Source of the DNA: JACPUW01 sp049115495
Lineage (GTDB): Bacteria; Bacteroidota; Bacteroidia; CAILMK01; JACPUW01
DNA: 64,000 nt
Direction: 5' to 3'
Assembly: GCA_049115495.1 (NCBI GenBank)
Contig: JAGDZV010000001.1
Coordinates: 62,001-126,000 of the forward strand
In this document: positions 8,297-16,605 of the stretch, in pieces
Layout: each line of letters starts with the position of its first letter
Numbering within the stretch: position 1 is the first letter of the stretch
Translations under genes and position numbers: made by a program
Notes under the pieces: generated by a model
What the model was told of the DNA's origin: nothing
Seen by the model: only the letters and a program-made list of their open reading frames with translations
Database searches by the model: none

Positions 8297-8911
8297 TTAG
8301 TGATATGATTTCTCGCCGGCTTTTATTTCAATTGATAATGAATTCTCTAAAGGAGGCACAACACAATTGTACTTATGATTATAGGCACAGTAAGGGTTTG
8401 ATGCTAAATTAAAGTCAATCGCTACGGTTCCATCTCCCTGATTTACAGGGTAAACATATCGTCCTCCATCATAGGTGTTAATCCCATTAGTATTATCAAA
8501 AAAGGGAACAAAAAGCTCTCCTTCTTCTTCACTAAGTTCGTCTACTATGTATTTAAACACTGTAAGTTCATGGCTTTTCCCCATAAACTCAAAGCTCACT
8601 TTACCATATCTGAGCATTTCCTTAACGGTATCCCCTTGTTCAAGAATTACCTTTTGGGGGTTTGGAAAAGGAATAAGGTTTCCTTGCAAATTATAATCAT
8701 AGTTTATTGGGAAATATTTCAGCCCTGAAAAAGACTTTAAATCTTCTTCAGTAATAGGCGATCCACCCATTAAAAACTCATTGTTCTTTGTAGCGCGTTC
8801 AGTAGTTACTTTGGTTTGATGCTCTGTCACTTCTTTAGGAGTACAAGAGACAATAAACAATAACGCAATAAGAATGAAGATTAAAGCTCTACTCGGCAAA
8901 TTTCTTTTCAA
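8297..8911 (-). CDS. DUF1684-family lipoprotein
   Basis: 204 residues with a lipoprotein signal (hydrophobic 9-21, LFIVSC with Cys23). The C-terminal half carries the DUF1684 pattern: FFDNTNGINTYDGGRYVYP, then GDGTVAIDFNLASNPYCAYN and CVVPPLENSLSIEIKAGEK. DUF1684 proteins are widespread and of unknown biochemistry. The start overlaps the end of the Omp28-type gene by 23 nt, so the two are coupled. Both are lipoproteins and are probably exported together to the cell envelope. Confidence 0.85.
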   Translation of the reverse strand: MKRNLPSRALIFILIALLFIVSCTPKEVTEHQTKVTTERATKNNEFLMGGSPITEEDLKSFSGLKYFPINYDYNLQGNLIPFPNPQKVILEQGDTVKEMLRYGKVSFEFMGKSHELTVFKYIVDELSEEEGELFVPFFDNTNGINTYDGGRYVYPVNQGDGTVAIDFNLASNPYCAYNHKYNCVVPPLENSLSIEIKAGEKSYH

Positions 8912-9821
8912 TTACATGTATTACTTCAAAGTCATCAGCTCTTCTTCTTGTAACGAATGCTACTACACTTAGCTTTTCGTATTTCCAACCAGTTTTAAAC
9001 TCTTCATCAGTTTGGTCTTTCTTTACAGGCACTACAAATCTTCTTTGAAAAACTCTACCTGCTACGTACGGATTTGAATTTCCTGAAACCACCAAAGAAT
9101 CTCCACCTGTCGCAGTAAGATTATCTCTAAATACATGGTCGTGTTTATAATCTTTTATGTCACCTTCAATTATATCATACTGGTAATCAACAATACCGTC
9201 TTCTGCCAAATACACATTAATAAAGTTGGCATCATCCGAAATTTCAGTATGATAAATCACTCTCGCAATAAAAATTAAGGAATCTTCATCATGTCTTTGA
9301 ACTGAAACATCAATATTTAATGGACTTGATTCTTGTAATCTAATATCTGTATTCCCACCCCAAACGAATCTATTTGTTGTTATGGCAGGTTCTCCAGGAA
9401 AAAACACCCTGTCTACTGAACCTTCGGGTAAGTTTCCAGAAGCACCCAATAAAGCCGCTATATTATTGCCATCTTGAGTTCTGAATTCATATTTACTGTA
9501 ATCTTTCTTAGGTACTGTAAAAACATCAGCCCCAGAGTATATCCCCAATGAAACAACTCTACCTGGGTGTTTTTCTTTTATATCCTTGATCTTTTTAGCT
9601 GCGTCGGGACAGTTGCTACATTTAACGCCTGTAAAATCTTCAATAAGTACATTCTTATCTTGTGGGGTAACCTTGCTCAGTGTATCTAAATCAACGTAAG
9701 TGGTATCATTTGTTGGAATAAACGGAGTAAAGTCAATTAATTCTTCTGCACCAGTATCAATACAAGAAGTAAAGATTAAACTGGCTATCATTCCAGAAAA
9801 TAGAGCTTTATATAATTTCAT
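8889..9821 (-). CDS. Omp28-related lipoprotein with thioredoxin-like CxxC
   Basis: 310 residues. Lipoprotein signal MKLYKALFSGMIASLIFTSC (Cys20). The segment NVLIEDFTGVKCSNCPDAAK places a CSNC pair at 68-71 in a thioredoxin-like setting, as in Omp28 outer-membrane proteins of Bacteroidota. The second half (SPLNIDVSV..., EGDIKDYKHDHVFRDNLTA) is beta-rich and typical of this family. The partner DUF6029 barrel gene ends 12 nt upstream. A thiol role is possible from CxxC but unproven. Confidence 0.83.
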   Translation of the reverse strand: MKLYKALFSGMIASLIFTSCIDTGAEELIDFTPFIPTNDTTYVDLDTLSKVTPQDKNVLIEDFTGVKCSNCPDAAKKIKDIKEKHPGRVVSLGIYSGADVFTVPKKDYSKYEFRTQDGNNIAALLGASGNLPEGSVDRVFFPGEPAITTNRFVWGGNTDIRLQESSPLNIDVSVQRHDEDSLIFIARVIYHTEISDDANFINVYLAEDGIVDYQYDIIEGDIKDYKHDHVFRDNLTATGGDSLVVSGNSNPYVAGRVFQRRFVVPVKKDQTDEEFKTGWKYEKLSVVAFVTRRRADDFEVIHVIEKKFAE

Positions 9822-9832
9822 GTTCTCTAATT

Positions 9833-11485
9833 TTAAAAGTTGGTGGTTAATCCAAAACGCACACCACTAAAGGCTGGTTCCAATCTACACACACCGCCAT
9901 TACATACAATTCCTTCTACTTGCTTGATATAGCCTGCTGTGAATCTTGTTTGCTTGTAAGTATATGCTAGGAAAACTGTTGGATAGTGTACTAGCTCACC
10001 TGGCTCCACATTTGGATTTCTTGTGTCTTCTCTTGGTGCTGTATTAACCATATCAGACAACGTAATAGAGTATTTTGACCCAATAGTGTATTCAACCAAG
10101 GCCCATGCAAAATCTCCTAAGTCTTCATCTGTCTGCAAATATTGTAGCTCAGTCCTAATAGCTCTCCTTTTGGGCAACTTAACCAATAGCTCTACAAAAG
10201 GCGTATTGGTTTGCACATTTGGAGTACTTGGTGCTTTGCCTTCATACACCTTTTGGTTGTAATAAACAGTTTGGAAACCAAATGTTCCTTTTACCTTTTT
10301 GCTAAACTTACGCTGATATGTAACAAACAACTCTCTATAAAGCGTTTCATCAATAATTTGCGGAGACTGAATGTACGAGTAGTTTACATTAAAAACATTA
10401 CTTCTGTTAATGGCGTAGCTGATATCTCCTTGTATTCCAATTTCACCTACTTCTTGCACGTTAGGGCTATATCTTGCGGGAAGTCTGTATGTATTTTGTC
10501 GGTTTACAGGAGTTAAAAAACCAACAGTACCAACAAATACTGGACTCAAGGCTGTGTATGGGTCAGTTCTCATTGAGAAGTTCTCTAGATATCTACCTTG
10601 CAACGTAATTCCTAAGCCCTTGGTAGAATAAGTCATGGTTGCTTGAGCATATGTACCCATTTCATTAATCAAGTTCTGATTAAAATCAAAAGTGGCTTCT
10701 GGTGTTTTAGCTGCTAAATCAACTGTTAAGCCAAAATTCCCTATATCTAAAGCTCCATAAACTTGTCCGCCATAAACATTACTCCTTGGAACAAAGCGGT
10801 TATCAAGTTTCATTGAATTGATTGCTGGAGCAAGCCTATCTCTTATATCAATATTAAAATCAAGTGTTCTTTTTACGGCTGAAAAACCATAGGTAAAGGA
10901 TGCTTTCTCTCCAAATACCCCCCCTTCAAGATTTAACCCTTGCACCACCTGAGGGTTAAGTGCAAACCTGTTTTTTTGTTTTCCTGTAAAGGCCTTTAGG
11001 GTAATTTTATCTTTAAAGTTGTATTCTAGTTTAACACCAGTCATGGCAAAGTCAAGACCAATAACTCTGTCTTCATAAGCCCTAAACAAAATACCACTAC
11101 CAAATTGATCATAAAAAGACCCTACGGTTATCTTAAGGTCTTCAATCTCTTTGCTCATGTTGAAAAAGGGCATTCCTTGATCTGTATAGGCTTCAACGGG
11201 ATTTAAGAGCGGAGAATTATGAAAAAGATCATACCTTAAGTTAAAGTCATAGCCTTTTACATTGTAGTTAAGAAACATCCAAGCCTCAGCCGATGACATT
11301 TGGTTTTTGTATTGAGTGGTGTTGGTTCCAAACTGACCCAGCCTAGGATCGTCAATGTAGAACGCCGAATTCACCATTAAATCTCCCCTTAACGTTCCCT
11401 TTTCTTCACCATCTTGTGCAACAACTGTTAAAGGAACTACCAACATTAAGTAGTAGAAAACCTTAATTACTCCTTTTACCTTCAT
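9833..11485 (-). CDS. DUF6029-like outer-membrane beta-barrel protein
   Basis: 550 residues. Signal peptide MKVKGVIKVFYYLMLVVPLTVVAQ. The mature part opens LRGDLMVNSAFYIDDPRLGQ and then alternates aromatic/hydrophobic and polar residues in many strands (SAEAWMFLNYNVKGYDFNLR, FNVNYSYIQSPQ), ending with ...FSGVRFGLTTNF, a barrel-type C-terminus. Matches in style the DUF6029 proteins that accompany Omp28 genes in Bacteroidota. Function unknown; a surface assembly with the downstream Omp28 lipoprotein is inferred from gene order. Confidence 0.78.
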   Translation of the reverse strand: MKVKGVIKVFYYLMLVVPLTVVAQDGEEKGTLRGDLMVNSAFYIDDPRLGQFGTNTTQYKNQMSSAEAWMFLNYNVKGYDFNLRYDLFHNSPLLNPVEAYTDQGMPFFNMSKEIEDLKITVGSFYDQFGSGILFRAYEDRVIGLDFAMTGVKLEYNFKDKITLKAFTGKQKNRFALNPQVVQGLNLEGGVFGEKASFTYGFSAVKRTLDFNIDIRDRLAPAINSMKLDNRFVPRSNVYGGQVYGALDIGNFGLTVDLAAKTPEATFDFNQNLINEMGTYAQATMTYSTKGLGITLQGRYLENFSMRTDPYTALSPVFVGTVGFLTPVNRQNTYRLPARYSPNVQEVGEIGIQGDISYAINRSNVFNVNYSYIQSPQIIDETLYRELFVTYQRKFSKKVKGTFGFQTVYYNQKVYEGKAPSTPNVQTNTPFVELLVKLPKRRAIRTELQYLQTDEDLGDFAWALVEYTIGSKYSITLSDMVNTAPREDTRNPNVEPGELVHYPTVFLAYTYKQTRFTAGYIKQVEGIVCNGGVCRLEPAFSGVRFGLTTNF

Positions 11486-11572
11486 ATTCTAATAAATGCG
11501 GTTCGAAAGTATCTAATCAAAAAGTATTGGATGCACTTATAAAAACTTAACAACTGTGCATTTCAACTTTTT

Positions 11573-12799
11573 TTAGTTGCCAAAAAGAAGTTTGATGTAA
11601 AATGAAGGCTTTTTAAGCTCTGACCTTAGGTCTATATTAGCAAACATACTGGTCATAGTTTCCCTAAGTTTTTTATTGCTCAAAGCCTTATTAATTAAAA
11701 AATTGAACAGCCATTTTTTGGCTGAGAGTTTTTGAAGTTTGTGGCTCAAGTTAAGCTCAGTCCAAAGTTTGTGATAAACTTCTTCTTGATAACCTTTTAG
11801 CAAATCAGCTGAAAAATTCTTCTCATTTAAAGCTTTAGTTGCCCATTTTGAAGCTAATTGGCCACTAACTAATGCATTGCCAATGCCTTCTCCTGTAAAA
11901 GGATCAATAAGCCAAGCAGCATCACCCGTAAGTAAAAAATGATTACCAGCTATGGTTCTCTTCTTTGAACCTAAAGGTAGTCCCCACCCTTTTACATTTT
12001 CGAGCAATTCAGCATTTTTAAACCGCTCTTTCATTACCGGATGGTTGGCAACTATTTCATCAAGTTTAGCTCTTAAGCTCACCTTGTTTTTTGAAATTTC
12101 TGCCGAAAGCATTCCTAAACCAACATTTGCTTCGCCATTGGGCAATGGAAAAATCCAGAAATACCCTGGCAATAGATCTTTAATAAAATGAAGTTCAATG
12201 TAATCGGAATTAAAACCTGTAACCCCCTTATAATAAGCCCTTATGGCTGCGCTATGATGAAACTTATCAGTTATTCGGCCAATAAAATGCTCATGTACTT
12301 TTGATCTAGCGCCATCGGCACCAATAATTAGATCAAAATCAACTTGAATTTGCTTTTCACCAATTTGCAGCAAAGCCGATCTATCTTCAAGCTTCTTTAA
12401 ACTAACCCCTTGATAAAATGTGCAAAAATTAGCATCTAGATATTCAAGGAGTAAGTTATCAAAGTTCTTTCTTGTTGCAACATAGCCCACATCTAGTTTA
12501 TCCTTTCGCTTAGGAAAAGGAATATTTAGTTGCTTACCATTAGGTCCAAAAAAAGAAATACCCGGACTTGGTGTAAAAACATCTTTTCTTGCAATAAATT
12601 CATTTAGAAATTCAGGACGTGTTTCTGCGAGGGCGTCTAATACCTTTCCACTAAGCGCATCGCCGCAGATCTTATCGCGAGGAAATACATCCTTATCAAT
12701 TAAAATATGATCAATTGAATTATTACTAAGCCCGTAAGACGTCATGCATCCTGCTGGTCCGGCTCCAATAATTAAAACACTAGTCTTTATTCTTTCCAA
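11573..12799 (-). CDS. Geranylgeranyl-reductase-family FAD-dependent oxidoreductase
   Basis: 408 residues. N-terminal FAD dinucleotide fold SVLIIGAGPAGCMTSYGL, then DKDVFPRDKICGDALSGKVL (the PRDKxCG pattern of geranylgeranyl-reductase-type enzymes), IIGADGARSKV and the second FAD motif LLTGDAAWLIDPFTGEGIGNAL. Such proteins reduce isoprenoid double bonds or act on quinone or carotenoid side chains; the substrate cannot be told from sequence. It begins 5 nt after radC, so probably the same transcript. Confidence 0.85.
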   Translation of the reverse strand: MERIKTSVLIIGAGPAGCMTSYGLSNNSIDHILIDKDVFPRDKICGDALSGKVLDALAETRPEFLNEFIARKDVFTPSPGISFFGPNGKQLNIPFPKRKDKLDVGYVATRKNFDNLLLEYLDANFCTFYQGVSLKKLEDRSALLQIGEKQIQVDFDLIIGADGARSKVHEHFIGRITDKFHHSAAIRAYYKGVTGFNSDYIELHFIKDLLPGYFWIFPLPNGEANVGLGMLSAEISKNKVSLRAKLDEIVANHPVMKERFKNAELLENVKGWGLPLGSKKRTIAGNHFLLTGDAAWLIDPFTGEGIGNALVSGQLASKWATKALNEKNFSADLLKGYQEEVYHKLWTELNLSHKLQKLSAKKWLFNFLINKALSNKKLRETMTSMFANIDLRSELKKPSFYIKLLFGN

Positions 12800-12804
12800 G
12801 TTGC

Positions 12805-13515
12805 TTATCTGGGTAAAATTCCTTCATCGGCAAAACTATAGTACGCTAAGCTGCCTACAATTATGTGATCAAGAATTTGAATATCCATTGTTTTTGCGGC
12901 GTTAACCAATTTTTGAGTAAGTGTTTTGTCTTGGGTGCTAGGCTTTAAATTGCCTGAAGGGTGATTATGAGCCAAAAACATTGATGTAGCTGTCTCTACC
13001 TCAAAAAACTTTTTGAAAATAATTTTGGCATCTACAACAGTAGCAGAAGTACCACCAGCGCTTATGTTGATAGTACGCAAAGGAACCATTCGCTGATTGG
13101 TAACTACTATATAAAACTTCTCATGACCTAAGTCAGCCAAGTGCGGGTAAACGTACTCGAATACCTGCTGACTGCTATTTAGTGGCTGTTGAGAAATTTT
13201 GTCGGCTTTTCTTCTTCTACCCAATTCGGCGGCGGCCAAAAGGGTTACAGCCTTTGCATTACCAATCCCAGGTAGCTTGCAAAGCTCTTTTACCGAAAGT
13301 AGACTTAGCTGATTGAGGTTGTTGCCATTTTCATCTAAAAGCTGTTTAGCAACGTCAAGCGCTGTTAGCTTTTTAGTGCCCGAACCTAATAGAATAGCAA
13401 TAAGCTCTGCATTGCTGAGAGCTTCTTTACCTTTTAATAATAGCTTTTCTCGGGGACGATCTTCTTCAGACCACGATTTTATACTCAACCGTTTGTCCCC
13501 GTCAGCTATTGTCAT
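12805..13515 (-). CDS. radC: RadC-family JAB1/MPN metalloprotease-fold protein
   Basis: 236 residues. N-terminal helix-hairpin-helix region with LPGIGNAKAVTLLAAAELGR (81-100) and C-terminal JAMM domain with LAHNHPSGNLKPSTQD (His183, His185, Asp196 as metal ligands). Family length and layout are those of bacterial RadC, named for DNA repair but without a settled biochemical role. It starts 15 nt after the rpsT stop and is followed by the flavoprotein gene. Confidence 0.93.
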   Translation of the reverse strand: MTIADGDKRLSIKSWSEEDRPREKLLLKGKEALSNAELIAILLGSGTKKLTALDVAKQLLDENGNNLNQLSLLSVKELCKLPGIGNAKAVTLLAAAELGRRRKADKISQQPLNSSQQVFEYVYPHLADLGHEKFYIVVTNQRMVPLRTINISAGGTSATVVDAKIIFKKFFEVETATSMFLAHNHPSGNLKPSTQDKTLTQKLVNAAKTMDIQILDHIIVGSLAYYSFADEGILPR

Positions 13516-13530
13516 ATGTTATTTAGGATA

Positions 13531-13785
13531 TTATCCTAAGCTATTAACGTGCTTAGCCAGAGATGATTTTTGATTAGCCGCTTTATTCTTATGAATAATG
13601 TTGCGCTTTGCTAATTTATCAATCATTGAAGAAACTTCTACAAAAAGTTTTTCCGCTTCAGCTTTCTCAGTAGTTGCTCTCAACTTTCTAATGGCATTAC
13701 GCGTAGTTTTCGCATAATAACGGTTGTGCAAACGTTTCTTCTGATTTTGTCTGATTCTCTTTAAGGCTGATTTATGGTGTGCCAT
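13531..13785 (-). CDS. rpsT: 30S ribosomal protein S20
   Basis: 84 residues, MAHHKSALKRIRQNQKKRLH..., basic, normal for S20, with the KRNIIHKNKAANQKSSLAKH C-terminal half. Binds 16S rRNA early in 30S assembly. A -7 box (13810-13817) lies 24 nt ahead of the ATG. First gene of the run leading to radC. Confidence 0.97.
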   Translation of the reverse strand: MAHHKSALKRIRQNQKKRLHNRYYAKTTRNAIRKLRATTEKAEAEKLFVEVSSMIDKLAKRNIIHKNKAANQKSSLAKHVNSLG

Positions 13786-13809
13786 TCCTTATCTAAAAAT
13801 TTTAGGGCG

Positions 13810-13817
13810 CAAAAGTA
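13810..13817 (-). promoter_or_regulatory. -7 promoter box for rpsT
   Basis: CAAAAGTA on the plus strand (TACTTTTG on the minus strand) fits TAnnTTTG and lies 24 nt upstream of the rpsT ATG. The -33 element is not obvious. Confidence 0.55.
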
Positions 13818-13841
13818 ATTAATTCGTCAAAAGCGAATTGC

Positions 13842-14345
13842 CTATTCGGTAATTTCTATCAACTTTTCTTCAACTTCGTCTTCGCTTCCGGGTAAATAAC
13901 CGCTGTGTTTATAAACTATTTTTCCTTCTGCATCAACCAACACTAAATATGGTGGGTTTGCAAAATTGAACTGTCTATAAGACTCTCCGTTCACATCTTT
14001 TAAAATTTCGTACTCCCAACCATTGGTATTAACCACCCCTTTTACTTTAGGAGCTGTTCTTTGATTATCTAATGATATGGCAATCAATTCCACATCATAA
14101 TCATCTTGCCAATCTTCGTAATAGTCGGCAATTGCATTTAACTCACTTAAACAAGGCTTACACCAAGTGGCCCAAAATGAAATAATAGTGGGCTTACCAT
14201 TTTTACCGTAACTGGCCACATCAACCAATTCGCCATTTAGCTTTTTAAGTTTATAGCTTGGTAAATTGCCTAAATCTTCGGTGCTTGACGCCGACATTAA
14301 GAAAAGACTGAAAACAAAAAGAGCTGTAGCTGAAAGGTATTTCAT
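13842..14345 (-). CDS. TlpA-family thiol-disulfide oxidoreductase
   Basis: 167 residues. Signal peptide MKYLSATALFVFSLFLMSAS, then a thioredoxin fold with FWATWCKPCLSELN (Cys62-Lys-Pro-Cys65) and the cis-Pro region FANPPYLVLVDAEGKIVYKH. Periplasmic reductant for cytochrome maturation or other secreted thiol proteins is the family role. Alone in its transcript: own -7 box at 14367-14374 and no close neighbour on the strand. Confidence 0.9.
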   Translation of the reverse strand: MKYLSATALFVFSLFLMSASSTEDLGNLPSYKLKKLNGELVDVASYGKNGKPTIISFWATWCKPCLSELNAIADYYEDWQDDYDVELIAISLDNQRTAPKVKGVVNTNGWEYEILKDVNGESYRQFNFANPPYLVLVDAEGKIVYKHSGYLPGSEDEVEEKLIEITE

Positions 14346-14366
14346 GTTAAATTTTTAATGCTGCGC

Positions 14367-14374
14367 CAAAAGTA
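14367..14374 (-). promoter_or_regulatory. -7 promoter box for the TlpA gene
   Basis: CAAAAGTA on the plus strand, i.e. TACTTTTG for the minus-strand gene, 21 nt ahead of its ATG. Same box as upstream of rpsT and ysxC. Confidence 0.5.
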
Positions 14375-14429
14375 TTCGCAAAACAGATAATTTTATTCAT
14401 TGAAATAAATTTTAAGATAACGTTAACCA

Positions 14430-15263
14430 ATGGGGGCGATTGAAAAGATTGGCAATTATTTGAGTTTTAGGGTTGAAAAAGCGCAATTTGAGATAATTGC
14501 CAAAGAAGCATTTCGCTATGCCATTATTTCAAGTCCTTTTACTATAAATAGAATGGGAATTGATGACCTTGACAAACGTATTTTAAACATAACTAAGGGA
14601 AAACTTGCAGAAAAAATGCTTGAAGCCTTTTTTAAAAGCTTGCGTGTAAAAGTTGACTTTGAAAGCTGTCAGACTCCATTTCATAAAATTGACCGTAGAG
14701 ATTTTTTATGGCGAGACTTTGAGTGGGACTTGAAAAACAACTTTATTACACATTCAGAACTACACCTAAATTCAAAAACTATTGGGCAGTTGCCTTGCCT
14801 TATACCCAACAGAAAGAAAGGTGATCAATGGGACAAGCGAAACCAACTTTATTTTAAAACGCCCAAAGGTGCTGCCTTTCTTTTTTCGTTTATGATTGGT
14901 AGGCTAATAAATGGACCTTTAGAAAGCGATATTATAAATGTAAAACTAAACAAAGACCAGAAAATATGGCTACATAAACTCAACGAGCAATATGGAGGTA
15001 AATCATTTAAACAATCACCTTTTTTGGAAAATGATTTTTGGAAAACTTGGAGTGAACTTGACATACCTGAGCTACACAATAGTTTTGAGGTAGGGTTTAA
15101 CAGTCCACTTTATTTAACGGCAATTGCCAATGCGGCGGATTGGTCAAGTTTTAAGCCAAGAAAACCTCAAACTTTTGCTAATGGGCTTTTTAGAACAAGA
15201 ATTGACAATATGTGTGTAGAAGTAAGTAAATTAAGAAGTTTATCAATGATTATACCTTCTTAA
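14430..15263 (+). CDS. Unknown protein, possible PD-(D/E)XK restriction endonuclease
   Basis: 277 residues, not recognised by name. It has a nuclease-like core: GKLAEKMLEAFF (57-68, with Glu61 as in the first helix of many PD-(D/E)XK nucleases), then Asp88 and D100-L-K102 in KIDRRDFLWRDFEWDLKNN, which could be the D...(D/E)xK triad. No signal peptide or membrane helix. Its 3' end overlaps that of a DNA methyltransferase on the other strand by 14 nt. A type-II restriction enzyme paired with that methyltransferase would fit the context, but this is inference from a short motif and neighbourhood. Confidence 0.6.
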   Translation: MGAIEKIGNYLSFRVEKAQFEIIAKEAFRYAIISSPFTINRMGIDDLDKRILNITKGKLAEKMLEAFFKSLRVKVDFESCQTPFHKIDRRDFLWRDFEWDLKNNFITHSELHLNSKTIGQLPCLIPNRKKGDQWDKRNQLYFKTPKGAAFLFSFMIGRLINGPLESDIINVKLNKDQKIWLHKLNEQYGGKSFKQSPFLENDFWKTWSELDIPELHNSFEVGFNSPLYLTAIANAADWSSFKPRKPQTFANGLFRTRIDNMCVEVSKLRSLSMIIPS

Positions 15264-16605
15264 AATTTAAACAGTATTGATGAAAAGTATTGCTCACCCA
15301 TGTGTTGCCGTAACCATACGGGGCAAGGTTAATATCATCTTGACACCAAAAAAATTCAGGTAAAAGCTTCCATCCCATTTCACATAATTTTTCACTAAGA
15401 TCCCAAGCAAAAGGATAGTTACTACCCTTCTTTTTAATGTTCTTTACAATAATTGTGGCATGGGCTCCTTTTTTCATGATCTTATTGCATTGCTTATAAA
15501 CTTCAACAAGGTCATCTAAGAACTGATTATAATCTTCTACATTTCCCAAATCACTTTCGTGATCTGAGTAGTTCAATTGCAATCCTTTTTCTTTTCTGCG
15601 TGCTTGATATTCGGCGCCCTTCATATTAAGCATATCCCAATAAGGCGGTGAGGTAATTAAATAGTCAATTTCAGGAAAATTGAGGCTCGCAACATTTTTG
15701 GCATCTTCAAGCTCAATTCTACAAACTGAATCAGTTAAAAAAAGATCTCCGCTACAACGTTCAACAGCTATTTTGTGAAAGAAAGGGCTTAACTCAGTAC
15801 CGTAAGCGTTTCTACCCATCTGTAGGGCCGCTAATTGGCTAGAGCCCGTTCCGCTCATTGGATCAAAAATATTATCACCTTTTTTTGAAAAATGGCTTAC
15901 AAATTGGCCAATTAATGTTTCGGGGTATTTGGCCGGATGTAAAATTTCATTTTTATTTCTGCGAGGTGGACGAATTACTTGCCAAGCGCCTAAATTTTTT
16001 CTTAAGTTCCCAGAAGGCTGCGCATTGTATTTATAGTTGAGCCGCGGCTTTATCTCTTGACTTTTTTCATCTTTTCTAAAATAAAGAGCATAGAGTGCAT
16101 GATTTCCTTCTAGCTTTTCTCCGGGCTTATTACCGCCAATTTTTTCGTCTTTTAAACTATAATAGCTCTTTAAGCTTTGCGCAAAATCCCAAGCAATTGG
16201 AGCATATGAATCACCTTCGATATTCTCAATAAGTACGCACAAGAATTTTCTGTGCATAAGACCTTGATAAAGGTTTAAACATTCATTAATAATGGCCTGC
16301 TTATTTTGCAAATAAGCATCTAAATCCTTGAATTTACCCCTTAAATCAACCAATGCGAACATTAAGTTCTTTGAGTCTGACTCTAGTTTTAAAGACCTTT
16401 CTTCAAGCTCACATTGCCTCTTAAATAGTTCTGCTTTTTCACCTTTATAAAAAACATTGGGCAATGGAGTTTCTTCATTTTTTTGAGTGAAAAATCTAAT
16501 GTTAGAGCGATATAATTTTTCATCATTCTCAAAAACAAACCAAGACTTTTGAAAAGGCAACCACTCCTTTGAATCTATGTTGTTAAATCTATTCTTTACC
16601 GGCAT
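15250..16605 (-). CDS. Site-specific DNA methyltransferase (N4-cytosine or N6-adenine type)
   Basis: 451 residues. N-terminal part about 1-210 of unclear function beginning MPVKNRFNNIDSKEWLPFQK; then motif X-like HPAKYPETLIGQF, SAM-binding motif I FDPMSGTGSSQLAALQMGR (about 245-263) with YGTELSP, and catalytic motif IV TSPPYWD at about 318-324. The order X, I, IV resembles the gamma arrangement. SPPY is common in amino-methyltransferases of N4C and N6A type; the base cannot be decided. The start overlaps the ArnT-like gene by 10 nt, and the end overlaps the candidate endonuclease. Confidence 0.85.
   Translation of the reverse strand: MPVKNRFNNIDSKEWLPFQKSWFVFENDEKLYRSNIRFFTQKNEETPLPNVFYKGEKAELFKRQCELEERSLKLESDSKNLMFALVDLRGKFKDLDAYLQNKQAIINECLNLYQGLMHRKFLCVLIENIEGDSYAPIAWDFAQSLKSYYSLKDEKIGGNKPGEKLEGNHALYALYFRKDEKSQEIKPRLNYKYNAQPSGNLRKNLGAWQVIRPPRRNKNEILHPAKYPETLIGQFVSHFSKKGDNIFDPMSGTGSSQLAALQMGRNAYGTELSPFFHKIAVERCSGDLFLTDSVCRIELEDAKNVASLNFPEIDYLITSPPYWDMLNMKGAEYQARRKEKGLQLNYSDHESDLGNVEDYNQFLDDLVEVYKQCNKIMKKGAHATIIVKNIKKKGSNYPFAWDLSEKLCEMGWKLLPEFFWCQDDINLAPYGYGNTWVSNTFHQYCLNFKKV

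Noticed and set aside
10211..10516. 101-codon plus-strand frame
   Set aside because: Antisense to the DUF6029-type barrel gene; no protein features.
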